Below are positions 15,012 to 21,301 of a DNA stretch of 64,000 bases, in pieces. The position numbers and the translations under genes are program-made. Source of the stretch: Oscillospiraceae bacterium (GTDB taxonomy: Bacteria; Bacillota; Clostridia; Oscillospirales; UBA929); assembly GCA_009782215.1 (NCBI GenBank), contig WRKO01000009.1:21669-85668 (forward strand). The letters are read 5' to 3'. Position 1 is the stretch's first letter. Each line of letters opens with the position of its first letter. The notes beneath the pieces were generated by a model, which had not been told where the DNA came from, made no database searches, and saw only the letters and a program-made list of their open reading frames with translations.

Positions 15012-16346
15012 ATGAGCTATACGTCGGAAGTATTGGAGCGCGCGATAGCGCGGAGTCCGGGGGAACCGGAGTTTCATCAGGCGCTGCGCGAGGTGATTGA
15101 GACGCTGGGCGGCATCTTTGAGCGGCGGCCGGAGTTTGTGCGGTGGAAGATACTGGACAGGCTGGTGGAACCGGATCGATTTGTGTCGTTCCGCGTGCCG
15201 TGGGTAGACGGCGCGGGCGAGGTGCAGGTCAACCGGGGCTACCGGGTGCAGTACAACAGCGCGATTGGGCCGTACAAGGGAGGCATACGCTTCCACCCGT
15301 CGGTGACGGGCAGCGTGATTAAGTTTTTGGGCTTTGAGCAGACGTTCAAGAACGGGCTGACCGGGCTGCCGATTGGCGGCGGCAAGGGCGGCGCGGACTT
15401 CGACCCAAAGGGTAAGAGCGACACGGAGGTTTTGGCGTTCTGCCAGAGCTTTGTCAATGAGCTGTACCGGCATATCGGCCCGGACACCGACGTCCCGGCG
15501 GGGGATATCGGCGTGGGCGCCCGCGAGGTGGGGTATATGACGGGGCAGTATAAACGGCTGACCGGCAATATGCCGGGGGGCGTCTTCACCGGGAAAGGCC
15601 CGTCGTACGGCGGCTCGCTCGGACGCCCGCAAGCCACCGGCTACGGGCTGGTTTATCTGATGGAGGAGTTGCTGCGCCGCAAGGGGCTTTCGTTCGAGGG
15701 CAAGCGCGTGGCTGTCTCCGGCGCGGGCAATGTGGCGATTTACTCGGCGGAGAAGGTGGCTCAGTTGGGCGGCAAGCCGGTCACCGTCAGCGACTCGGGC
15801 GGCTATATTTATGACGCGGACGGCGTAGACATTGAGCTGTTGAAGAGGATTAAGTTTGAACGCAATGAGCGGCTGACGGCGTATAGGGACGCGAAGCCGT
15901 CGGCGGAATATAAGGCGGGCGGCATGGTCTGGGAAATTCCGTGCGACGTCGCTCTGCCGTGCGCCACGCAGAACGAGCTGCCCAAAGCGGGCGCGGAGCT
16001 GCTGGTGAAAAACGGCTGCAAGGCCGTGGGCGAAGGCGCGAATATGCCGTCTACGCCGGAGGCTGTGGAGGTCTTTGCGGAAAACGGCGTGATTTTCGCG
16101 CCGGGAAAAGCCGCCAACGCGGGCGGCGTGTCGGTCTCCGCGCTGGAAATGACCCAAAACTCCATGCGCCGCCCTTGGACGTTCGAGGAGGTAGACCGTT
16201 CCCTGCTGGAGATTATGAAGGGCATCGTAAGGCAGATTACCGAGGCCGCGGAGACGTTCGGACAGCCGGACAACTTGGTGCTGGGCGCCAACGCCGCCGG
16301 TTTTCTGCGGGTGGCCGAGGCGATGATGGGGCAGGGCGTGGTGTAA
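15012..16346 (+). CDS. gdhA: Glutamate dehydrogenase (probably NADP-dependent)
   Basis: This 444-residue enzyme matches hexameric bacterial GDH end to end. 'KGGIRFHPSV', 'PIGGGKGGADFDPKGKSDTEV' (with the catalytic lysine) and 'PAGDIGVGAREVGYM' lie in the substrate domain, and 'VAVSGAGNVAIYSAEKV' is the Rossmann loop. It interconverts 2-oxoglutarate plus ammonium and glutamate. The GAGNVA loop lacks the second glycine acid pattern of strict NAD enzymes, favouring NADP, but this is tentative. The ATG is 4 nt after the SLH gene stop; the ribosome site AGAGGA lies within that gene, so it may be co-transcribed with the surface protein. Confidence 0.95.
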   Translation: MSYTSEVLERAIARSPGEPEFHQALREVIETLGGIFERRPEFVRWKILDRLVEPDRFVSFRVPWVDGAGEVQVNRGYRVQYNSAIGPYKGGIRFHPSVTGSVIKFLGFEQTFKNGLTGLPIGGGKGGADFDPKGKSDTEVLAFCQSFVNELYRHIGPDTDVPAGDIGVGAREVGYMTGQYKRLTGNMPGGVFTGKGPSYGGSLGRPQATGYGLVYLMEELLRRKGLSFEGKRVAVSGAGNVAIYSAEKVAQLGGKPVTVSDSGGYIYDADGVDIELLKRIKFERNERLTAYRDAKPSAEYKAGGMVWEIPCDVALPCATQNELPKAGAELLVKNGCKAVGEGANMPSTPEAVEVFAENGVIFAPGKAANAGGVSVSALEMTQNSMRRPWTFEEVDRSLLEIMKGIVRQITEAAETFGQPDNLVLGANAAGFLRVAEAMMGQGVV

Positions 16347-16357
16347 AGGGATACGAT

Positions 16358-17029
16358 TTATGGGCGGATTAATTCCGCCGTATTGGCCTTGATGGCGTCG
16401 ATGATGTCAAAGATGCTGTTCGCTTTGTCCCGAAGCGCGATTCCGCTCACGAAGGGAATCCCCGTGTCATGGCAATCACTGCCCGCTTGCATCGGCAAAC
16501 CGTGCAGGCGGGCAAATTCAAGCGCTTTGCGATTGACCTCATCGGGCATCCCGGCGTTGTAGACTTCGACGCCGTCCATCAGGCGCGGTTCCACTGGGCC
16601 GGGGTTGCGAATCCAAAAGGCCTCGCGGAACGGGTGTGCCTGCGCCAGATACCCGCCGTTGGCGCGAACGAGGGCGCTGAAACGCGCCACCGACAGCTTG
16701 TCCATATCGGTGTTCGCAAGCAGAAAATCGGGGGACAGCCCGTATGTAAGGAATTCCTGCCCGCTTACGCTGAACTCAAATCCGAAGAAAACATCCAGCC
16801 CGCACAAATCGCCCTCTTTCTTTGCCAGCTCGTAGCCGGAGCAGAAAAACGCCATCTTCTCCGCCCACGGCCAATCGCGCGGGCAGCCGGAGTTGCCGTT
16901 TATAAAGTGGTCGGTCACGATGATGCCCGTGTACCCCCCGGCTTTATAGGCGCGTACCTGCTCAACCGGCGAGGCGGCGGCGCACGCGCTCACAGGCGCG
17001 GTGTGCAAATGGGTTTCATAAAGGAACAC
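16358..17029 (-). CDS. PHP-domain metallophosphoesterase
   Basis: The 223-residue protein is a stand-alone PHP domain starting at GTG 17029. Metal-binding motifs are visible in order: THLHTA, VTDHF, 'FEFSVSGQEF' (Glu), 'AQAHPFR' and GSDCHD. PHP proteins use two or three metals to hydrolyse phosphoesters (histidinol-phosphatase, 3',5' nucleases, polymerase proofreading); the substrate cannot be assigned. It stands alone, convergent with gdhA and divergent from the antiporter. No hairpin lies in the 11-nt gap to gdhA. Confidence 0.88.
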   Translation of the reverse strand: MFLYETHLHTAPVSACAAASPVEQVRAYKAGGYTGIIVTDHFINGNSGCPRDWPWAEKMAFFCSGYELAKKEGDLCGLDVFFGFEFSVSGQEFLTYGLSPDFLLANTDMDKLSVARFSALVRANGGYLAQAHPFREAFWIRNPGPVEPRLMDGVEVYNAGMPDEVNRKALEFARLHGLPMQAGSDCHDTGIPFVSGIALRDKANSIFDIIDAIKANTAELIRP

Positions 17030-17125
17030 GGTATCAGCCCTTTCGCGCTATTTTTCTTCGCAGAGACCATTGTACCACGCGCAACAGCAAAACGCAACCA
17101 AATCGAACAGAGAGGGGAGCGCTTT

Positions 17126-18544
17126 TTGAACCTGATATTTGTCCTCGGAATCATTCTTGTGATTGCCGTCCTGTCCTGTAAGGCGACAAAAAGGGCGGGG
17201 CTTCCCATCTTAGTGGGCTTTATTTTCATTGGCATATTGATTGGAAGATGGTTTGGCTTCGCGGACGTCTCCTACGCGGAGCGTATCTGTAACTTTGCCC
17301 TCCTGCTGATTATCTTCACCGGCGGTTTCCAGACGAATTTTGCCGCCGCCAAGCCCGTGCTGGGCGTGTCGGTTTTGCTTTCGGCAGTCGGGACTGTGCT
17401 GACGGCGGGATTGGCGGGTGTGTTTGCCTATTTTGTGCTGGGGCTTGAGTTTTATGAGGCAATGCTGCTGGGCGCGGTTCTGTCCTGCACGGATGCGGCT
17501 TCGGTCTTTTCGATACTGCGCTCGAAGAAATTGAGCCTGAAAAACAATCTGGATTCAGCCTTGCAAATTGAGAGCGGTTCAAATGACCCGACGGCCTATA
17601 TGCTTACCGTTGTACTCATTTCAATGGCCTCGGGCGGTTCGCAAAACGTGCCGTTGTTATTGGCGATGCAGATTATTGTCGGCGCGGCGGCGGGATTTTT
17701 GGGCGCGAAATTGGGGCAGCTTATCATAAACAAGCTGAACTTAGATATCGAAGGTCTTTATGCCGTACTGCTTACGGGCGTCGCGTTTTTTATCTACGGC
17801 GCGGCGGCGCAGTTTGGCGGAAACGGGTTTTTGGCGGTCTATATCGGCGGCATCATCTTGGGGAACAGCCCCTTGATACGCAAGAGAATCCTAGCCGGGC
17901 TGTTCGGCGCGTTTTCCATGATTGCGCAGGTAGCGCTCTTTATTGTCTTGGGCATCCTGTTTGTTCCGTCGACATTTTTGGCCGTTGTGCTGAACGGGCT
18001 GCTGTTTGCCTTGTTTTTGTTCTTTGTCGCGAGGCCTATCGCCGTTTTCGTGCTGATGAAGCCGTTTGGCCGAAGTCTCCGCGAAATCGGGCTGGTGTCA
18101 TGGGCGGGCTTCAGGGGCGCGTCGTCTATTGTGTTCGCCACCTACCTGCTTTCGGCGGGGCTTCCTTACGGGGAATATGTATTCAGCGTTGTATTCTTTG
18201 TCTGTATGCTGTCTGTTATCCTTCAAGGCTCACTAATCGCGCCGGTTGCAAAGGCGTTGAAAGTCCTTAGTCCTGAGAAGCGTGTGTTAAAAACCTTTAC
18301 AGAGTATACGGCTGAGATTCAGCAAGAATTGCTGGAGGTGACGGTTCCGTTCGGAAGTGTGGTTTGCGGCAAAGCCATTTTGGAACTTGGCTTGCCGGAG
18401 GACTTATATATCCTTATGATTCGCCGGGAGGGTAGAACCATTGCGCCAATCCAGTCAACCGTCATACAGGAAAACGACATTTTGGCAATCGCCGGTGGCG
18501 ATAAGGAAAAACTTCTAAAGCTGCACGACGCAATCGGCGGATAG
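17126..18544 (+). CDS. K+/H+ (or Na+/H+) antiporter, NhaP/CvrA type, with TrkA-C domain
   Basis: I place the start at TTG 17126, 7 nt after AGAGGGGAG; the open frame upstream to 16469 is antisense to the PHP gene and not membrane-like. The 472-residue product has about 12 membrane helices (LNLIFVLGIILVIAVL to 'VVFFVCMLSVILQGSLIAPVAKAL') and the CPA signature 'LLGAVLSCTDAASVFSIL'. A soluble RCK_C/TrkA-C domain is at about 405-472 ('VVCGKAILELGLPEDLYILMI'). The C-terminal domain is typical of potassium/proton antiporters gated by ligand binding. Ion choice is inferred from this architecture. Confidence 0.87.
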   Translation: MNLIFVLGIILVIAVLSCKATKRAGLPILVGFIFIGILIGRWFGFADVSYAERICNFALLLIIFTGGFQTNFAAAKPVLGVSVLLSAVGTVLTAGLAGVFAYFVLGLEFYEAMLLGAVLSCTDAASVFSILRSKKLSLKNNLDSALQIESGSNDPTAYMLTVVLISMASGGSQNVPLLLAMQIIVGAAAGFLGAKLGQLIINKLNLDIEGLYAVLLTGVAFFIYGAAAQFGGNGFLAVYIGGIILGNSPLIRKRILAGLFGAFSMIAQVALFIVLGILFVPSTFLAVVLNGLLFALFLFFVARPIAVFVLMKPFGRSLREIGLVSWAGFRGASSIVFATYLLSAGLPYGEYVFSVVFFVCMLSVILQGSLIAPVAKALKVLSPEKRVLKTFTEYTAEIQQELLEVTVPFGSVVCGKAILELGLPEDLYILMIRREGRTIAPIQSTVIQENDILAIAGGDKEKLLKLHDAIGG

Positions 18545-18547
18545 AAT

Positions 18548-18580
18548 CAGGGGGCGCACAGTGTGCGCCCCCTGAAATTT
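18548..18580. terminator. Bidirectional terminator between antiporter and rubrerythrin
   Basis: A 12-bp perfect stem (18548-18559 with 18563-18574, CAGGGGGCGCAC) has a 3-nt loop and AAATTTT on the right side. It lies between the convergent ends of the antiporter and rubrerythrin genes and can serve the plus strand well; the minus side has TTCTATC, a weaker tail. Confidence 0.85.
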
Positions 18581-18586
18581 TGCTGC

Positions 18587-19129
18587 TTAATAATTCACAG
18601 CACGGAGTTCGAAATAGGATTGTGGGTGGACACAGACGGGGCATTTTTGCGGTGCGCTCACAAAGTCGGCAATATGCCCGCAGTTGCGGCAAATCCAGAC
18701 GGATTTCTCTTTTTTGGCGAAAACCGTGCCGTCCTCGATGTTTTTGAGCAGGGCAAGATAGCGTTCCTCGTGTTCTTTTTCGATATTGCCCACCTTCTCA
18801 AACAGAAAAGCAATATCGTCAAAGCCTTCCTCACGGGCTTCCTCCGCCATCCGCTTGTACATCGAGGTCCATTCCTCGTTCTCGCCGGCGGCGGCGGCCT
18901 TGAGGTTTTCAGCGGTTGAGGGAATTTCCCCGCCGCAGAGCAGCTTGAACCAGATTTTCGCGTGTTCCTTTTCGTTGCCGGCCGTTTCCTCAAACAAAGC
19001 GGCGATTTGCTCGTAGCCGTCCTTTTTGGCTTTGGAGGCGAAGTATGTATACTTGTTGCGCGCCTGACTCTCGCCGGCAAATGCCTCCATCAGATTTTTC
19101 TCGGTCTTGGTGCCTTTCAGATTTGCCAT
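18587..19129 (-). CDS. rbr: Rubrerythrin
   Basis: The 180-residue protein begins MANLKGTKTEKNLMEAFAGE, with GGAGAGG just upstream of ATG 19129. An N-terminal ferritin-like diiron domain carries the ligands in 'AGESQARNKY', 'GNEKEHAKIW', 'EEGFDDIAFLFEKVGNIEKEHEERY'. A C-terminal rubredoxin knot has CRNCGH and CPVCVH. Rubrerythrin reduces hydrogen peroxide in the cytoplasm of anaerobes. It follows perR by 38 nt on the same strand, so it is likely in the peroxide regulon and co-transcribed with its regulator. Confidence 0.95.
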   Translation of the reverse strand: MANLKGTKTEKNLMEAFAGESQARNKYTYFASKAKKDGYEQIAALFEETAGNEKEHAKIWFKLLCGGEIPSTAENLKAAAAGENEEWTSMYKRMAEEAREEGFDDIAFLFEKVGNIEKEHEERYLALLKNIEDGTVFAKKEKSVWICRNCGHIADFVSAPQKCPVCVHPQSYFELRAVNY

Positions 19130-19167
19130 GTTTACCTCTCCTTTATATATGATTGGGATTACTGTCT

Positions 19168-19560
19168 TTAATCGCGGGCTGAAGCGCATTTTAAGCATAA
19201 GCCCCAAAACATGATATCATGCGCATCCACTTGGAGCCCATATTTTTGCTGAACCACGCAGTTAAGTCCCGAAAGAATTTCAATTTCCACGTCCGAAATG
19301 CTGCCGCAGCCGTCGCACTTGAAGTGATAATGCTGTTTTGCAGTCCCATCGTACCTCTCCAAGCTGTCGGAAAGGGAAAGTCTCCGCGCGCCGCCGCTTT
19401 CGGCAAGCTGGCGCAAATTGCGGTACACGGTCGTCTTACTAATTGTGGGGTGGGTTTTGTGAACCTCCGAGTATACCTCGTCAACCGTCGGATGGGTGCG
19501 AAGCATTTTCAGCGTGTCTAGGATAATTTGCCGCTGCACGGTATTTCTTTGAGCCGCCAT
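19168..19560 (-). CDS. perR: Fur-family peroxide-responsive repressor PerR
   Basis: The 130-residue protein starts MAAQRNTVQRQIILDTL, followed by the winged-helix 'PTVDEVYSEVHKTHPTISKTTVYRNLRQLAESG'. The metal site 'HYHFKCDGCGSISDVE' and the structural zinc pairs CDGC and CLKC are present. It is placed directly before rubrerythrin, which argues for PerR rather than Fur or Zur. PerR represses peroxide-defence genes until a metal-bound histidine is oxidised. Its own promoter carries a Fur/PerR-like operator just downstream of -10 (19577-19605), consistent with autoregulation. Confidence 0.9.
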   Translation of the reverse strand: MAAQRNTVQRQIILDTLKMLRTHPTVDEVYSEVHKTHPTISKTTVYRNLRQLAESGGARRLSLSDSLERYDGTAKQHYHFKCDGCGSISDVEIEILSGLNCVVQQKYGLQVDAHDIMFWGLCLKCASARD

Positions 19561-19576
19561 AGTATAACCAGCCTTT

Positions 19577-19628
19577 AATAACAATCATTATCAATTAACA
19601 TTATACTGCATAGGTATTCCGGCGTCAA
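19577..19628 (-). promoter_or_regulatory. perR promoter with PerR/Fur-type operator
   Basis: On the minus strand TTGACG (19628-19623) and TATAAT (19605-19600) are 17 nt apart. Immediately downstream, AATTGATAATGATTGTTATT (19596-19577) is a near-palindromic 7-1-7 Fur/PerR box overlapping the expected start site. The -35 touches the stop codon of the next minus-strand gene upstream. Confidence 0.75.
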
Positions 19629-20692
19629 TAGGCTGCCGCAATATTTGCAAATTCTTTTTCTGTAAGCGGTATGCCATCAAGCCCTTGCTTCAGCCACATT
19701 CCGCTTTGGACAATCTCATATTCAGGGCTATATTTGCCGCGCCAACTCGGACTTGCTGAGAAATCTCTTGACAAATGAAGCGCTGCTATAATCCCCTCCT
19801 CTATATGCAATCGCTCCCGCTCAGTTGCCACAGGAAAACAGATAAACGTGAAGTGAGCGCGCATATATTTCGTGACTTGTTTCTCAACCTTTGATTGAAA
19901 TATCGGGTCATATCTGCTGCCTAAACGAGTGACATTTTTAGGTTTACTTGTATCAACAGTCCAGACATCAAGATAAGGGTGATGGTTCTTGTTCAAAATG
20001 GCTTTACCGATGTTTTTACGGAAGATACTTCCATCCTTGTTCTCTCTTATAAAGTGATCTTTCAACCTACTCCGTAATCGTCCATCGCTCCTGTGTGTGC
20101 CAACACGAACAATTCTGTCCATACCGCAATAAGATTCGCCAACTTCAAAAACGACATAAATGCCGCTATCAAAATCAATTTTGCTAATCGTATCCCACTT
20201 AAATCGCGGCATAGTGTTAAACAGCTTATGCAATCGGTAACAGATGGAAGATTGATTCGTTGTATCTGCGCGAAGCAACTCGTTCAACCTTGCCAGTCGT
20301 TCACCCATAGGTAGTCCTAGCAAAGGAAGTTTTATATTTGGAAGTTGCGCCTGTAAAGGAGCGTAATAATTTCTTCCAGCGAGAATTATAAATTCTGTTT
20401 TATGGATATCATACAGCATCGCTATTTGTTCCGCAGTCCTTATACCCCAATCCGACAATTCTGTCGGGGATTTATCGTTAAGTGATTCATCATATGGAGC
20501 TATCGTTTCATCCAGTCGAACCAGTCCATACTTTGCAGAAATTACATAAATATTATTATCGCTTGAAAGGATTTGCGCGTAAGCAAGAGATTTGCTGAAT
20601 AAATTACTTGCAGTGTAAAGTAGACGCGCTTCGCATGGATATGTAAGTTTCAGTTTTGAGCAAGATATTAAGACAACAATATTATGTTCCAT
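19625..20692 (-). CDS. DUF6884-like domain fused to a GIY-YIG-like nuclease domain
   Basis: The 355-residue protein starts at ATG 20692, 7 nt after AGGAGG. Residues about 5-140 resemble DUF6884 ('VVLISCSKLKL', 'YVISAKYGLVRLDETIAPYD', 'EFIILAGRNYYAPL'). Residues about 170-300 read GIYVVFEVGESY...RIVRVGTHRSDGRLRSRLKDHF, which looks like a GIY-YIG endonuclease variant (GIYxxFE ... VRVGTH ... RLxxH). The gene is AT-richer than its neighbours and sits beside tRNA-Ser, a common integration point, suggesting horizontal arrival. A role in DNA handling or defence is only inference; the cellular function is unknown. Confidence 0.65.
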   Translation of the reverse strand: MEHNIVVLISCSKLKLTYPCEARLLYTASNLFSKSLAYAQILSSDNNIYVISAKYGLVRLDETIAPYDESLNDKSPTELSDWGIRTAEQIAMLYDIHKTEFIILAGRNYYAPLQAQLPNIKLPLLGLPMGERLARLNELLRADTTNQSSICYRLHKLFNTMPRFKWDTISKIDFDSGIYVVFEVGESYCGMDRIVRVGTHRSDGRLRSRLKDHFIRENKDGSIFRKNIGKAILNKNHHPYLDVWTVDTSKPKNVTRLGSRYDPIFQSKVEKQVTKYMRAHFTFICFPVATERERLHIEEGIIAALHLSRDFSASPSWRGKYSPEYEIVQSGMWLKQGLDGIPLTEKEFANIAAAY

Positions 20693-20737
20693 ACGCAATC
20701 CTCCTGCGAAATATTTTGTCTAAATAATAATACAAAC

Positions 20738-20767
20738 CTCTCCCCGACGAAAAAGCATCGGGGAGAG
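20738..20767. terminator. Hairpin terminator downstream of tRNA-Ser
   Basis: CTCTCCCCGA at 20738-20747 pairs perfectly with TCGGGGAGAG at 20758-20767. Read on the minus strand it lies 20 nt after the tRNA and is followed by GTTTGTATTATT, so it can end the tRNA transcript ahead of the DUF6884 gene. Confidence 0.8.
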
Positions 20768-20787
20768 TTCGCATTAGTTCCTAATGG

Positions 20788-20874
20788 CGGAGAGGAGGGG
20801 ATTTGAACCCCTGGTGCGTTTTTGCGCACACACGATTTCCAGTCGTGCTCCTTCGGCCGCTCGGACACCTCTCC
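20788..20874 (-). tRNA. tRNA-Ser (anticodon GGA)
   Basis: The minus strand folds as a class II (long variable arm) tRNA. The acceptor stem GGAGAGG pairs with CCTCTCC, and the discriminator is G. The anticodon stem CACGA/TCGTG closes the loop CTGGAAA with anticodon GGA, decoding UCC/UCU. The T arm is CAGGGGTTCAAATCCCCT-like. The variable arm TGTGCGCAAAAACGCACC forms a stem. No CCA is encoded. Confidence 0.95.
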
Positions 20875-20901
20875 TTGCCGCTGGCGGTCAAGCCGTCTTC
20901 T

Positions 20902-20930
20902 ATTATAATCGTCTCATTGGGACTTGTCAA
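20902..20930 (-). promoter_or_regulatory. Consensus promoter of tRNA-Ser
   Basis: Minus-strand TTGACA (20930-20925) and TATAAT (20907-20902) with a 17-nt spacer form a perfect sigma-A promoter 28 nt upstream of the tRNA. Its -35 box overlaps that of the divergent comFB promoter within the palindrome CTTGTCAAG. Confidence 0.88.
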
Positions 20931-20952
20931 GCCCGAAAACATGATGTATAAT
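20924..20952 (+). promoter_or_regulatory. Promoter of the comFB-like gene
   Basis: TTGTCA at 20924-20929 and TATAAT at 20947-20952 are 17 nt apart, followed 32 nt later by the gene start. The -35 overlaps the tRNA-Ser -35 on the other strand, so the two polymerases should compete for the site. Confidence 0.75.
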
Positions 20953-20984
20953 AAAGTTGAGTTTCTTGGAGGAGGTTTTTGCCA

Positions 20985-21245
20985 ATGCTGCATAATGTTG
21001 TGGAAGACCTTGTGGAGGAGTGGATTGAAAAGGTTTTGCCGCAGTATACCTGCTGTAAATGCGCCAAATGCCGGCTGGATATGATGGCGATGTCCTTGAA
21101 TAAACTGAAGCCGCATTACGTCGTGGCGCGCGATTTATTTTCAAAAACACGCTATTTGAATACCAGCTTGCAAAATGACATTATGATGGCGGTCGTGACC
21201 TCTGTGGAATTTATCAAAGACCACCCAAGGCACGATACGGAGTAA
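20985..21245 (+). CDS. ComFB family late-competence-type protein
   Basis: The 86-residue protein starts MLHNVVEDLVEEWIEKVLP, with GGAGGAGG 9 nt upstream of ATG 20985. The CCKCAKCRLDMMAMSLNKLKPHYVV block carries the cysteines typical of ComFB, and the C-terminal 'DIMMAVVTSVEFIKDHP' helix closes the fold. ComFB is encoded in the Bacillus comF competence operon, but stand-alone ComFB-like proteins are widespread and have been linked to nucleotide second messengers. The job here is unknown. It stands alone behind its own promoter, divergent from tRNA-Ser. Confidence 0.82.
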   Translation: MLHNVVEDLVEEWIEKVLPQYTCCKCAKCRLDMMAMSLNKLKPHYVVARDLFSKTRYLNTSLQNDIMMAVVTSVEFIKDHPRHDTE

Positions 21246-21301
21246 CTGGCGGCGCGGGAATTTGAAACGATACGAACTATACTACATTAAGGAGAGGTTT
21301 T

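Noticed and set aside
14949..16157. A 402-codon minus-strand frame
   Set aside because: It is fully antisense to gdhA, whose motifs are intact, and its translation is Arg/His-rich as expected from shadow frames.
16469..17125. A long in-frame N-terminal extension of the antiporter
   Set aside because: It is antisense to the PHP gene and not membrane-like; a ribosome site and TTG at 17126 begin a proper first membrane helix.
19625..20874. An integrated element with attachment sites at tRNA-Ser
   Set aside because: The stem near 20738 shares CTCTCC with the tRNA end, but only 6-7 nt match and the sequence forms a perfect terminator hairpin; no integrase is present.
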